Shown in pieces: positions 1 to 8,426 of a stretch of 64,000 bases of DNA (position 1 is the stretch's first letter; each line of letters starts with the position of its first letter). The position numbers were made by a program, and so were the translations under genes. This DNA comes from Seribacter sp963934295. Its GTDB lineage: Bacteria > Verrucomicrobiota > Verrucomicrobiia > Opitutales > Seribacteraceae. A model generated the notes under the pieces. It worked only from the letters and a program-made list of their open reading frames with translations, was not told the origin of the DNA and ran no database searches. The stretch is taken from contig CAWVXY010000014.1 in assembly GCA_963934295.1 (NCBI GenBank), positions 1-64,000 of the forward strand, in the 5' to 3' direction.

Positions 1-389
1 TCTTTGTCTTTATTGTTTGGAGGGAGTACGGGAACCGAAGACGTCTTGGGATCGGGTGGCAAAAACCCGTAGGCATGCATCACCGTGCCTAGTGGGACGT
101 CGCGAAGATCCGCCGGAGCATTGTGGTAACGGACCATGCCGTAGGGGAGCAGGGCGAAGGGGTGGGGGTTATTCCGGTAAAACTTGCCCGTTCCTTCCAC
201 ACGGATGCTTCCGCGTCGGTTGGCATGGTCCACAAAGATAAGTTCACCGCGGTAGGCGTGGGCTTTTTCAATCGGTGGGAATTTTCCTGTTTTGGGTCGG
301 TAAGGCTCGTCTTGCTCGCCGCCTGATGCTGGGACCGAAATTGCCAGAATTAAGAAGGCTACAAGCCTGGCATGCTTGAGTGGGGTCAT
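1..389 (-). CDS. Secreted PVC-family hypothetical protein, N-terminal part (runs off left edge)
   Basis: An open frame of 129 codons starts at the ATG complementary to 387-389 and continues past base 1 with no stop. It begins with a hydrophobic export signal (about residues 8-22, ending ASG-GEQ), followed by a soluble domain containing YRGELIFVDH and PFALLPYGMVRYHNAPADL, then GTVMHAYGFLPPD. I recall similar proteins of unknown function in Planctomycetes and Verrucomicrobia; no family name is certain. Its ATG overlaps the stop of the DUF1552 gene by four bases (ATGA), so it is very probably the third gene of the same operon and translationally coupled. Location is probably periplasmic or outer surface. 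The C-terminal part and function cannot be read here. Confidence 0.8.
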   Translation of the reverse strand, partial: MTPLKHARLVAFLILAISVPASGGEQDEPYRPKTGKFPPIEKAHAYRGELIFVDHANRRGSIRVEGTGKFYRNNPHPFALLPYGMVRYHNAPADLRDVPLGTVMHAYGFLPPDPKTSSVPVLPPNNKDK

Positions 390-1738
390 AAGGTGATCAT
401 TTTGTTGCTGTCGCCAAACTGTTCCGTTTCTACGCCCATTTTCTGTGCCATGAGAAGAAGCAGGTTACTCATGTGGGCATCGGAATTGACCGGGCGACTG
501 CAGACGCGGTAATGATCTCCCGGTTTGTCGAGGGTGTATCCGTCAAAATGCCCCTCGTTGAAATCAAGGTGACTACCGTGCTTTAACCCGAGGTCGGAAC
601 CACCGGCAAGAACCAGTGGTAGGTTGGCATTTCCGTGACTATGGCCGTAGGACATGCCGCTGCCAAAAAGAGACATGGTGGAACCGAGAAGCGGTTTACC
701 GTTCAGGTCCTTGGTTTCCTCCAAACGGGAAAGGAAGTAGCTGTATTGTTCGATGGCGAAGGTGTCATAGTTGGTCAGCTTTTCCATGTAGCCCTCATCA
801 CCACCGTGGTGACTGAGTTGGTGACGGGACTCGGTGATGCCGATCTCGGGTATGGCGAAGGCGTCGCCTTCTCCTCCCAGGCTGAAAGTGGCGACCCGGG
901 TGACGTCCGTTTGAAAGGCGAGAACCATGAGGTCGTAAACGGTACGGAAATAATCCCCGGCCTGCGCCTTGTTTACTTTGCGGTTGGTGCGCTTGCGGTC
1001 GGTGTCGGAAATTTTAGGGAGAGGGGTGTCGAGCCAGTCATCCGCTCGACGGGTACGGATTTCGGCCTCGCGTACGGAGGTAAGGTACTGATCCATTCGG
1101 CCTTTATCCGCGGTTCCCATTTTTTTCTCCAATCGACGAACCTCTTCCAAGTTGTCATCTAATACACTGGCCTTGCGGCGAAGTCTTTTGCGCTGGGCAT
1201 CGATGCCCCCTTCGGGTTCCTCGAACATCGACGCAAAAATCTCACTGCACTGGCGCATGGCGGGTAGTTGGACACCATCCGGAGTCCAGGCGAGGGAACC
1301 CTGGGTCAGTGCAACTTCAAGCGAGGAGTAGCGGGTGTGCTGGCCGGTGATTTCAGCCATTTTTTGGTCCACTGAAATGGAATTGCGGTGAGCGGCTCCG
1401 ATTTTACCACCAGTCAAAAAGACGTTAATGCAGTTGTGATGATGGCCAAGGCTGCCCGGGTGATGAAGTCCACTGATCGGGGTGATGGCATCGCGGTGTT
1501 TTTCAAGTGGCTTGAGGGAACGGGAAAAGTTGTAGTCCCGGCCGGATTCAGTGATTTGGTAATTGAGTGAATGCACCCCGTTGGCGAGATAGATAAAAGC
1601 GCTCCTTTTGGGTGTGGATACTTTTTCGGCTGCCTTGAGCGGGGTCATGCATTCGAGCATGGGAAGGGCAATGCAGGTACCCATGGCCCGAAGAACATGG
1701 CGACGGTTGATTAACCAGGATTGTGATAAGTAGTTCAT
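386..1738 (-). CDS. DUF1552 domain secreted protein (Tat signal)
   Basis: The 450-residue protein has a twin-arginine leader (NRRHVLRAMG at about residues 11-20, then a hydrophobic stretch) and fills the normal length of DUF1552 proteins. Family-like segments include FIYLANGVHSL near residue 48, the histidine-rich GSLGHHHNC near 95-103, and a C-terminal FGSGMSYGHSHGNANLP block. DUF1552 proteins are known mainly from Planctomycetes, Verrucomicrobia and Myxobacteria and nearly always sit next to a DUF1592-type cytochrome protein, as here (27 bp upstream gene end to start). They resemble alkaline-phosphatase/sulfatase-fold proteins such as DUF1501, but the reaction is unknown. A purine-rich AAGGGAAAGAAC precedes the ATG. 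The function is likely part of an extracytoplasmic complex with its two operon partners (inference). Confidence 0.9.
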   Translation of the reverse strand: MNYLSQSWLINRRHVLRAMGTCIALPMLECMTPLKAAEKVSTPKRSAFIYLANGVHSLNYQITESGRDYNFSRSLKPLEKHRDAITPISGLHHPGSLGHHHNCINVFLTGGKIGAAHRNSISVDQKMAEITGQHTRYSSLEVALTQGSLAWTPDGVQLPAMRQCSEIFASMFEEPEGGIDAQRKRLRRKASVLDDNLEEVRRLEKKMGTADKGRMDQYLTSVREAEIRTRRADDWLDTPLPKISDTDRKRTNRKVNKAQAGDYFRTVYDLMVLAFQTDVTRVATFSLGGEGDAFAIPEIGITESRHQLSHHGGDEGYMEKLTNYDTFAIEQYSYFLSRLEETKDLNGKPLLGSTMSLFGSGMSYGHSHGNANLPLVLAGGSDLGLKHGSHLDFNEGHFDGYTLDKPGDHYRVCSRPVNSDAHMSNLLLLMAQKMGVETEQFGDSNKMITL

Positions 1739-1765
1739 GTTCTTTCCCTTGTTTGTTTTTAAATT

Positions 1766-4189
1766 CTAGCGTTTACGGATGAGGTCGGATACGGCCACCG
1801 CCCGGATAATATCTTTGATTTGAAAATTCTTTTTCTTTGCTTCTTCTTCGATGGCTGAAACGTCATCCTTGTCGTCTACAGTAAGGACGCGGCGGAGGGC
1901 ATAGGTGCAAAGGTGCTCGATAAAGGCACGGGCAAAACGTTCCCGTTCGTCGAGAAGCAATTCTTTGAATTCAACGGCACCATTGAATTTTCGATCGTCC
2001 GGCAAGGTTCCCGAGGCATCGACCGGAGGATTCGCTCCTTTCCCGGTGGATACGAGTTCACTGGTTCGCCATTGTCCGATGGCATCGTACTGGTCGAAGG
2101 CCAAACCCAGCGGATCAATGGATTTGTGACAGGCGGCGCAATTGGGATCTTTGGTGTGGGCCTCAATGCGTTGACGGATGGTGATTTTATCCCCTTGCGG
2201 GGGGACGGGTTCGATCGGATCAACGTTGGCTGGTGGTGCGGGTGGTGTCTTGTTGAAAATGGTTTCGCTCAGCCATACCCCGCGGTGGACTGGGCGGTGG
2301 CGGGTGCCATCCGAGGTCAGGCCAAGCACGCCCCCCATGGTGAGCAATCCACCGCGGTTGTCTTCGGGTTTGAGGGATACCCGCTGGAATCCCTGCTTGG
2401 TAGGCTCGGGGAGTCCGTAGAAGTCGCTGAGGCGGGCGTTGGCCATCGTCCAATCCGAATCGAGCAGGCTCTCGATGGGCAGGTTGTTGGTGAGCATTTC
2501 GCGAAAAAACTCAACCGGTTCGTTACGCATACTGGTCTCGAGCCAGTCATCGTAGGTCGGGTAAAGTTTCTTATCCGGTGGGAACATTCCCACCTTATGC
2601 AGTTGTAACCACTGCCGGGAAAAGTCATCGACAAATCGTTCGATCCGAGCATCCGATAGCATTCGATCGACCTGTTTGTTCAATTCTTCACCATGGAGTT
2701 TTCCTTCCTTTGCTTTGGCAAAAAGCGTGTCATCAGGCATGGAGCTCCAAAGGAAATAGGAGAGTCGGGAGGCAAGTTCGTCTTCGTTTAGTCGTTCCCT
2801 TGTTTGCGGATCTCCCTCCACTAAATAAATAAAATTTCGCGAGGTGAGGACTCGAAGCATGGTCGTACGAAAGGAATCGGCGACATTTTCTCCCGCCTCA
2901 CGATCCCTTTCGTAGGATTGCAGGTAGCCCGCCAACTCGCTTTTGCCAACTTCTCTGCGCCATGCCCGTTCTGCAAAACTTCTAAGGTGCTCGTTTACCG
3001 ATTCGATCGTGGCGTTCTTATCCGGGAATATTCCTTCTCTTTTGCTCTTCTCCTCTTTCGATACGAGCGGCCCCTCCCATTCCACCCAGTCGAGAATCAC
3101 CGTGGAGAAGATTCCGTTTCCCTTGTCATCAAACATTTGCGGTGCATTTGGGTTTAAAAGGAAGGTCTCACTGCTGTGTGTAAATATGTAGCTATCCCGG
3201 CTGGTAAGTGCGTTGCGGAAGGCGGCCCCCTGTCTACGGTCGATGACATCGGTTGCAACTACAGAAAATTGCAGTCCAACAGGCATCTCGAGGAACAATT
3301 CGAACTCATAGACTTGGGGACTGTCCTCGGGTGCCGTGACATCGAATTCGATGAGGCCATCCACGGAATCCTCGCTGGTCTTTTTGCCGATGCTCAAGTG
3401 AGCCGGTTGGCCGCCGGACGGGCGGGTACCACTGGCTTGTAGCCGAAGTTTATATAAACCGCTGTACTCCGGACCCGTTTTTTTAAACCACCAGCGTTGG
3501 AGCGCATCCTGATTACGACCGGGAAAAAGTAGTAAACGCAGAGGGCGTTTGATGCCGAAGCGATTGAGAGCTTCTTTTTGCTTTTCTCCCCCTTGATAAC
3601 GCAACTCCGCAGCAGTCTTTCGTACTTTGTTTACCTCTACCTCTTTAGTGGGGAAAGCCCGGTCGAGTACGATTTCAGCCGCCTGATAGTAGCGGTTGAC
3701 ATGCGAAGGCGAAAGCGAGAGTTGAGCACCGATGCGCTCGTAGCCGTGCCAGAGGGTATCCTCATTCAATTCACCTGGCTTGGATGGGTCATAGCGAACG
3801 CCTAAAAGATCATAGACCGTGTTCTGATATTCCTTTCGGCTCAGGCGATAGTGAGCAACCGGAGGGCGGGCGGCCATGCGGGCGGCTTCCCCTTCGCTTA
3901 TTTTTTGATCCAGTTGGGCAATGAATTTGGAAATTTCTTTTTCACTGGGCCGTGGTTCCTCCTCGGGAGGCATTTCCCCGGCATTGATCCGTTCGTTCAC
4001 TTCCGCCCAGAGGTGACTGTCGATGCCCGCCTTGAAGTCACGCGAAAGGGTGTCGATCCTCAAGTCACCCTTTTCTTTCTTCGGACCGTGGCAATTTACA
4101 CAGTGTTCGTTCAAAAAGCTTTCAAAAGACTTATCCATTGCAGGCAGAGACAGCGGAAGTAAAATTATAAAAATTTTAAGCCTAAACAT
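1766..4189 (-). CDS. Secreted PSCyt1-DUF1587/1595/1592/1588/1585 multidomain protein
   Basis: The first gene of the left-edge operon encodes 807 residues from the ATG at 4189. This start is preferred over an upstream TTG because it begins directly with a signal peptide (MFRLKIFIILLPLSLPA). A planctomycete-type cytochrome motif CVNCHGPKKEKGDLR follows at residues 30-44. The order after that is DUF1587 (YRLSRKEYQNTVYDLLGV, about 115-130), a carbohydrate-binding-like middle, DUF1595 (about 400-465), DUF1592 (DELASRLSYFLWSSMPDD onwards), DUF1588 with a second CAACH heme motif, and C-terminal DUF1585 (CTYALRRVLTVDD). This is the canonical architecture of the family. Two CxxCH motifs suggest covalent heme and a redox role outside the cytoplasm. 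Substrate is unknown; partnership with DUF1552 is well established by genome context. Confidence 0.92.
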   Translation of the reverse strand: MFRLKIFIILLPLSLPAMDKSFESFLNEHCVNCHGPKKEKGDLRIDTLSRDFKAGIDSHLWAEVNERINAGEMPPEEEPRPSEKEISKFIAQLDQKISEGEAARMAARPPVAHYRLSRKEYQNTVYDLLGVRYDPSKPGELNEDTLWHGYERIGAQLSLSPSHVNRYYQAAEIVLDRAFPTKEVEVNKVRKTAAELRYQGGEKQKEALNRFGIKRPLRLLLFPGRNQDALQRWWFKKTGPEYSGLYKLRLQASGTRPSGGQPAHLSIGKKTSEDSVDGLIEFDVTAPEDSPQVYEFELFLEMPVGLQFSVVATDVIDRRQGAAFRNALTSRDSYIFTHSSETFLLNPNAPQMFDDKGNGIFSTVILDWVEWEGPLVSKEEKSKREGIFPDKNATIESVNEHLRSFAERAWRREVGKSELAGYLQSYERDREAGENVADSFRTTMLRVLTSRNFIYLVEGDPQTRERLNEDELASRLSYFLWSSMPDDTLFAKAKEGKLHGEELNKQVDRMLSDARIERFVDDFSRQWLQLHKVGMFPPDKKLYPTYDDWLETSMRNEPVEFFREMLTNNLPIESLLDSDWTMANARLSDFYGLPEPTKQGFQRVSLKPEDNRGGLLTMGGVLGLTSDGTRHRPVHRGVWLSETIFNKTPPAPPANVDPIEPVPPQGDKITIRQRIEAHTKDPNCAACHKSIDPLGLAFDQYDAIGQWRTSELVSTGKGANPPVDASGTLPDDRKFNGAVEFKELLLDERERFARAFIEHLCTYALRRVLTVDDKDDVSAIEEEAKKKNFQIKDIIRAVAVSDLIRKR

Positions 4190-4401
4190 ATTAAAATCAT
4201 TATTTGTTCGTGTAAATAGGTTCAAATAAAAAAATCCAAGTTAGATAAAGTTATTGAAGAGGGTTGAAAGTAAATTTTTTGTTTTGATCCTTTTACGGTT
4301 TGGATCATAGGAGGAATCGAAGAACTGAATTGGGGGTGCAGGTTTTTTTGAGTTTGTTTCAATGCAAGGTCTGAGTAAGTTTGGATAACTTGATTACATC
4401 C

Positions 4402-4407
4402 TATTAT
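4402..4407 (+). promoter_or_regulatory. Candidate -10 box, probable leaderless start of the DUF2007 gene
   Basis: TATTAT lies only five bases before the ATG at 4413 and no Shine-Dalgarno sequence is present. If this is the -10 element, transcription would start at or within a base or two of the ATG. No convincing -35 element is visible at 16-18 bp spacing, and the region is AT-rich, so the call is weak. Confidence 0.3.
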
Positions 4408-4412
4408 TTATT

Positions 4413-4652
4413 ATGAAAACCATTGCCCATTTTGGAACGCTTATGGAAGCCGAATTACTCAAGCTGAAGCTGGCTTCCTGTGGAATTGATGCATTTATTC
4501 CGGACGAACTCACTGCGGGGGTGGCTCCCCACATTTTTGCCACCCGATCCGGTATTCGTGTTCAGGTTGCTGATACGGATTTTGAAAATGCAAGGGAGCT
4601 TATGGCTTCTACGGTAATGGAATCAGAAAATCCGGATGAAGAGAATGAATAG
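4413..4652 (+). CDS. DUF2007 domain protein
   Basis: This 79-residue cytoplasmic protein begins MKTIAHFGTLMEAELLKLKL and continues with the typical DUF2007 pattern: choose-your-ligand helix, then GIDAFIPDE, and a C-terminal beta-alpha unit (GIRVQVADTDFENARELM). DUF2007 proteins are small ferredoxin-fold domains related to PII-like signal transducers, with no proven reaction. An acidic tail (ESENPDEENE) ends the protein. It is 27 bp upstream of an alpha/beta hydrolase gene and probably shares its transcript. Confidence 0.85.
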   Translation: MKTIAHFGTLMEAELLKLKLASCGIDAFIPDELTAGVAPHIFATRSGIRVQVADTDFENARELMASTVMESENPDEENE

Positions 4653-4679
4653 GATGTCCTACCTTAAAGGTTTACTATT

Positions 4680-5411
4680 GTGAGAATCTGGTGCCTGCAT
4701 GGATCGTTACAGACTGCATTAGTCTGGAAGCCAATTGGTAATGCAATCGAATCAGAATTTGGATCGGTCCAGGTCGAAGCGGTCAATTTGTATGAAAACG
4801 AGTACGAAAGTTTTGGGCATTGGCGTGAACAGTTTTATGAAAAAGTGGAGGAGCAAACAAAAGGGGAACCTTCTTTATTATTGGGATATTCAATGGGTGG
4901 ACGACTGGCCATGGATGCCCTAGTGAATAATCCTGCTATGTGGAGCGGTGGAATTGTAGTTGGTGCAGACCCAGGCTTAATCACGGACGATGCAAGGAGT
5001 AAGCAACTGCAGAAGGATCTCGAATGGGCACGACGCTTTCGGACAGAAGATATTCAGGAATTACTTGTTGAGTGGGATAGTCTTCCAGTTTTTTGCGGGA
5101 GATCGAATTGTGCGAGTAGGGAAATCTCTGAATTGGACTCAGAAAAAATTAGTCGTTTTTTTGATGTGTTTTCTAAAGCAAGGCAGGGGAATATGCTTCC
5201 AATGTTAAGGAAGCTTAAAACTCCTCCTTTGCTCTACATCTCTGGTTGCGATGATATAAAGTACACAAAAATTGGGCAGGACTTGGCTGCCCATTGTATG
5301 CAGGTTCGACACCAAATAATTCCCAATGCGGGTCACCGGGTACCATGGGAAAATCAGGATGCATTTATATCTGAAGTCTCGGTGTTTATTGATGCAGTTC
5401 TCAATAAATGA
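4680..5411 (+). CDS. Alpha/beta-fold hydrolase (MenH/BioH-like)
   Basis: A 243-residue protein with GTG start and no signal peptide. The fold signature is clear: the oxyanion-region WCLHGSLQTALVWKPIG at residues 4-20, the nucleophile elbow GYSMGG with Ser71, a DD pair near residue 200 in SGCDDIKYTK, and the catalytic histidine in PNAGHRVPWE near residue 223. The GYSMGGRLA pattern is common in SHCHC synthase (MenH) and related small esterases, but no other menaquinone gene is nearby, so the substrate is open. It overlaps the following tag gene by four bases (ATGA), which indicates coupled translation. Confidence 0.85.
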   Translation: MRIWCLHGSLQTALVWKPIGNAIESEFGSVQVEAVNLYENEYESFGHWREQFYEKVEEQTKGEPSLLLGYSMGGRLAMDALVNNPAMWSGGIVVGADPGLITDDARSKQLQKDLEWARRFRTEDIQELLVEWDSLPVFCGRSNCASREISELDSEKISRFFDVFSKARQGNMLPMLRKLKTPPLLYISGCDDIKYTKIGQDLAAHCMQVRHQIIPNAGHRVPWENQDAFISEVSVFIDAVLNK

Positions 5412-5986
5412 CTAAATCTAGATGTTCCTGGCCGAAGGATGATCCAATCTATCTCGAGTACCATGATAAAGAGTGGGGGGTACCCGTTTATGATGATTTG
5501 GAATTATTCGAAAAACTAATCCTCGATGGTTCGCAAGCAGGGTTAAGTTGGATCACAATTCTCAAGCGTCAGGCAAATTACCGAAAGGCCTACGATCAAT
5601 TTGACCCATATAAAATGGCCAACTGGACGGAAATGAAAATTGAAACTTTGCTTAAAGATTCTGGAATTATTCGAAACCGATTGAAAATTTTAGCGGCAAG
5701 GCAAAATGCCAAATCTTATTTAAAATTAATCGAAGAAAAGGGAAACTTTTCAGACTTTCTTTGGAGTTTTGTAAATCATAATCAAATAACTAACTATTGG
5801 GAAAGTTGGGATAAGACTCCTGCAAAAACAAAAGAATCTGAAAAAATGAGTAAGGAATTAAAATCGAGAGGATTTCAGTTTGTTGGACCGACCATTTGCT
5901 ATGCTTTCATGCAGGCGATCGGGATGGTGAATGACCATATAGTTACTTGCTTTAGGCACGATGAGATTAGAGAAATGACAGCATGA
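5408..5986 (+). CDS. tag: DNA-3-methyladenine glycosylase I
   Basis: The 192-residue protein matches E. coli Tag along its full length: RCSWPKDDPIYLEYHDKEWG at the start, QAGLSWITILKRQANYRKA, FVNHNQITNYW, and GFQFVGPTICYAFMQAIG near the end. The zinc-binding residues of Tag are present as Cys6, His19, and the His/Cys of NDHIVTCFRH. The enzyme removes 3-methyladenine from alkylated DNA to start base-excision repair in the cytoplasm. It is the last gene of the DUF2007-hydrolase-tag run and overlaps the hydrolase gene by four bases. Function assignment is firm; the link to the two upstream genes is unexplained. Confidence 0.96.
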   Translation: MTKSRCSWPKDDPIYLEYHDKEWGVPVYDDLELFEKLILDGSQAGLSWITILKRQANYRKAYDQFDPYKMANWTEMKIETLLKDSGIIRNRLKILAARQNAKSYLKLIEEKGNFSDFLWSFVNHNQITNYWESWDKTPAKTKESEKMSKELKSRGFQFVGPTICYAFMQAIGMVNDHIVTCFRHDEIREMTA

Positions 5987-6000
5987 ATATGTGATATTCA
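5984..6000. terminator. AT-rich hairpin between convergent genes
   Basis: TGAATAT-GTG-ATATTCA forms a perfect 7-bp stem with a 3-base loop and begins on the tag stop codon. It lies between tag and the convergent ceramidase-like gene, 27 bp from the latter's stop. There is no T-tract and the stem is AT-rich, so it is a weak terminator candidate that could serve both strands. Confidence 0.3.
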
Positions 6001-6026
6001 GTACAATCTACTACTTAGGGGAAAAA

Positions 6027-7463
6027 TTAAAGTGCTCTTAACTCTTCAAGCATTTCAAGGAGATTCTTGATCAGGATATCGGAAGACTGAGGCTGGAAGC
6101 GCGAAGTTCCCAGCCAGGTCTCGTAGCCTCCGAGTTTGTGCTGGTTAGGCGGAGGAAGATAGCCATAGCCACCATTGGCCATCGAAATCAGCAAGGTCCG
6201 CTCGAAGGGGCTTTTCTTCTTGATTTCCAAACCGATTTCCACCAATACCTCGAAGGGCATACTGACAATGGCCTGATCTCCGATGCGAAAGGCTTGGATA
6301 AGTACTGGTTCAGTTCTGGGATGCTCGGGGTTGGCATATTCGATTACTCTTGTGGCTACTGAAGTGGTCCGGCTGTTGATCGCGTCCCGCTCCTTTCTTG
6401 TGCGTTGGAGAAGATCTTCAGCAAGTTTGATCTCCCGTTCGTTCGGTTCCCGATAGGGTAGATTGACTTCCCGTTGGCGGGTAGCGATGACCGGTTTCGT
6501 TTCGTAGGTCTCAATCTTTTTCACCGCCCGCCAGGCGACATCTGCGGTCTTGGAGGCTACGATACGAATCTGTTCGAAAGGAGAGCGTGGTGCTCTTGTA
6601 CCGGTGAAAACGAGGTTATTGATATCACCGCTGGCCCCATTGGTCATCATGGCAACAAAGTCTGCGGATGGATTGGACCCCCCGATTCGGTAGGGCATGA
6701 TTCGGGAGAATTCCCCAAAGTAATCGGCCGAAGCCATTCCAACCTCCCGACCTTTTTCATCAATTCTTTTGGGCACACCACCCACATAATGGAGGGCATA
6801 ATTGGCGATTAAAGCGAGGGGCTTGTTCCTCGAGTTACGGACATCGATTACACAGATTTCAGGGTCTACGGGTCCCGCTGGCCTGACCAAATGATTACGG
6901 CCGGCGTTGGTCTTGACTTGGTCTTTTTCACCCAGAGGATTTGGTGGCATGTTTCCGGGTTCTAGAAACCAGCGCCGATTACGTACCTCAGAGGGTTCGT
7001 CTTCGGAGGAGAAACCTATTTTAGCAAGTTGCAAGCGTTCAATGGCAAGAACGATGGCTTCTTCGAGTTTATCGTGCTTGAGTTTTTCGTAAGCTTCGCG
7101 TCCAGGCATACCTGTTCCACCTTTGGGGGCACTATGAGTGTGAGTTGCACAAATAAGCATTTCTTCAGTTTTCCATCCCGTTTTTTTGGCAGCTTTTCTC
7201 TTGGCAATATCCGACATTTCCCTCCCGATACCAATGGCATCGATCAGGCAAATAACAGCCCGGCCTTCTCCGGATTCGAAAGCAACGGCACGGACATGGA
7301 GAGGATCATGCACATAACTTGATTTACCCGATCGTAACTGGATGGGAAAAACAGTAGGGGATACATCCATACAAGATACACCCACTTTTAAAGCATTTTC
7401 TTGAGCATCTATTTTGTTTAAAAATATAAGATATAAGGTGAAAAGTAAGAAAAGTTTATTCAT
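6027..7463 (-). CDS. Neutral/alkaline ceramidase-like secreted hydrolase
   Basis: The 478-residue protein starts with a signal peptide (MNKLFLLFTLYLIFLNKIDA-QEN). It then shows the N-terminal domain of neutral/alkaline non-lysosomal ceramidases: KVGVSCMDVSPT, the zinc motif CATHTHSAPKGG near residue 105, and MTNGASGDINNL near residue 272, equivalent to the family's NxGDxxx active-site loop. It is shorter than true neutral ceramidases (about 650-750 residues) and lacks an obvious C-terminal domain. In PVC bacteria such short forms are common and their substrate is usually unknown, so amide hydrolysis of a lipid or glycan is only inferred. It is transcribed divergently from the ThuA-like gene across 180 bp. 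Confidence 0.85.
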   Translation of the reverse strand: MNKLFLLFTLYLIFLNKIDAQENALKVGVSCMDVSPTVFPIQLRSGKSSYVHDPLHVRAVAFESGEGRAVICLIDAIGIGREMSDIAKRKAAKKTGWKTEEMLICATHTHSAPKGGTGMPGREAYEKLKHDKLEEAIVLAIERLQLAKIGFSSEDEPSEVRNRRWFLEPGNMPPNPLGEKDQVKTNAGRNHLVRPAGPVDPEICVIDVRNSRNKPLALIANYALHYVGGVPKRIDEKGREVGMASADYFGEFSRIMPYRIGGSNPSADFVAMMTNGASGDINNLVFTGTRAPRSPFEQIRIVASKTADVAWRAVKKIETYETKPVIATRQREVNLPYREPNEREIKLAEDLLQRTRKERDAINSRTTSVATRVIEYANPEHPRTEPVLIQAFRIGDQAIVSMPFEVLVEIGLEIKKKSPFERTLLISMANGGYGYLPPPNQHKLGGYETWLGTSRFQPQSSDILIKNLLEMLEELRAL

Positions 7464-7544
7464 GATAATCTAAATAAATTGGACGAGAAAATGATTACAT
7501 TTACAACCCTCAAGCATTCCATTTTTGATAATTTCCTCTTGAAG

Positions 7545-7629
7545 TTACTTTTTAAAAATATTTTTCTGAAACATTCAGTGCTTGTCAAAACTTTGCCCTT
7601 TCTCTTCGTTTAAAGATTACTTTTTAAAA
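7545..7629. repeat. 13-bp direct repeat in a divergent promoter region
   Basis: TTACTTTTTAAAA occurs at 7545-7557 and again at 7617-7629, 72 bp apart, in the intergenic region between the ceramidase-like and ThuA-like genes. It may be a pair of binding sites or simply AT-rich coincidence. Confidence 0.3.
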
Positions 7630-7643
7630 CAATACTCAAAATT

Positions 7644-8414
7644 ATGAAAATATTCCTTACGTTTGTATTTCTTTTAAGTTCGTTTTCTGCTTTCGGAAAA
7701 CACCATGGTGATAAAAAAACCATGAAGGCATTTATGATAACAGGCGGATGCTGTCATGACTATCCGAACCAAAAAAATATAATTAGCGAAGGCATTAGCG
7801 AGCGGGTGCCAACCAAGTGGGATATCTTTTTTGAAATGGATGAGAAAAAAAGTAAGGCTAGGCTGAATAAAAAAGGTTGGGCAGATGGTTATGATTATAT
7901 CGTTTACAATCACTGCTTTGCTCATGAAAAAGATGCAGAATTTGTTAAATCAATTGCAGATATCCATAAGGCTGGTAAGCCAGCAATTGCCTTACATTGT
8001 GCGATGCATTCCTATCATTGGAGTATACCTGCCAAAGAAGGAGAGAAGAAAGCCTGGCCGGAGATGTTGGGTGCCAGTTCCAAAGGTCATGGCCCTAAGG
8101 CAGCTATAACTGTTAATAAAGTGAAGAAGCACGCCAATCATCAAATAATGAAAGATATGCCCGATGGATGGTTAACGCCAGAAGGAGAGTTGTATAATGT
8201 ACAACAAGTTTACGAAGGCACGACAGTTCTTGCCTATGGTGATAACGGAGCAAACAAAAATCCTAAAGAGCCACAGGCTTGTGCATGGATTAATACCCAT
8301 GGGAAAGGTAGAATATTTTCGACAACTTTAGGGCATCACAATTCCACCATGTCCACCATGGAGTACTTGGATATGCTGGGTAATGCGGTTCGATGGATTA
8401 CCGCGAAAAAATAG
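7644..8414 (+). CDS. ThuA domain protein, secreted
   Basis: The 256-residue protein has a signal peptide (MKIFLTFVFLLSSFSAFG-K) and a single ThuA-like flavodoxin/glutamine-amidotransferase-type domain. Visible pieces include MITGGCCHDYPNQ, YDYIVYNHCFAHE, GKPAIALHCAMHSYHW near residues 111-126, and the closing TTLGHHNSTMSTMEYLDMLG with NAVRWI. ThuA was named from rhizobial trehalose uptake/metabolism, and members are widespread in PVC glycan clusters without a settled reaction. No Shine-Dalgarno sequence precedes the ATG. Its stop is only 12 bp from the stop of the convergent helicase gene. Confidence 0.88.
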   Translation: MKIFLTFVFLLSSFSAFGKHHGDKKTMKAFMITGGCCHDYPNQKNIISEGISERVPTKWDIFFEMDEKKSKARLNKKGWADGYDYIVYNHCFAHEKDAEFVKSIADIHKAGKPAIALHCAMHSYHWSIPAKEGEKKAWPEMLGASSKGHGPKAAITVNKVKKHANHQIMKDMPDGWLTPEGELYNVQQVYEGTTVLAYGDNGANKNPKEPQACAWINTHGKGRIFSTTLGHHNSTMSTMEYLDMLGNAVRWITAKK

Positions 8415-8426
8415 TTTGAGTTAAGA

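Noticed and set aside
635..1162. 175-codon plus-strand frame antisense to the DUF1552 gene
   Set aside because: It lies wholly inside a well-supported DUF1552 coding sequence and its translation resembles no family.
1913..2608. 231-codon plus-strand frame
   Set aside because: It is antisense to the DUF1588/DUF1585 part of the cytochrome-family gene and has no recognisable domain or leader.
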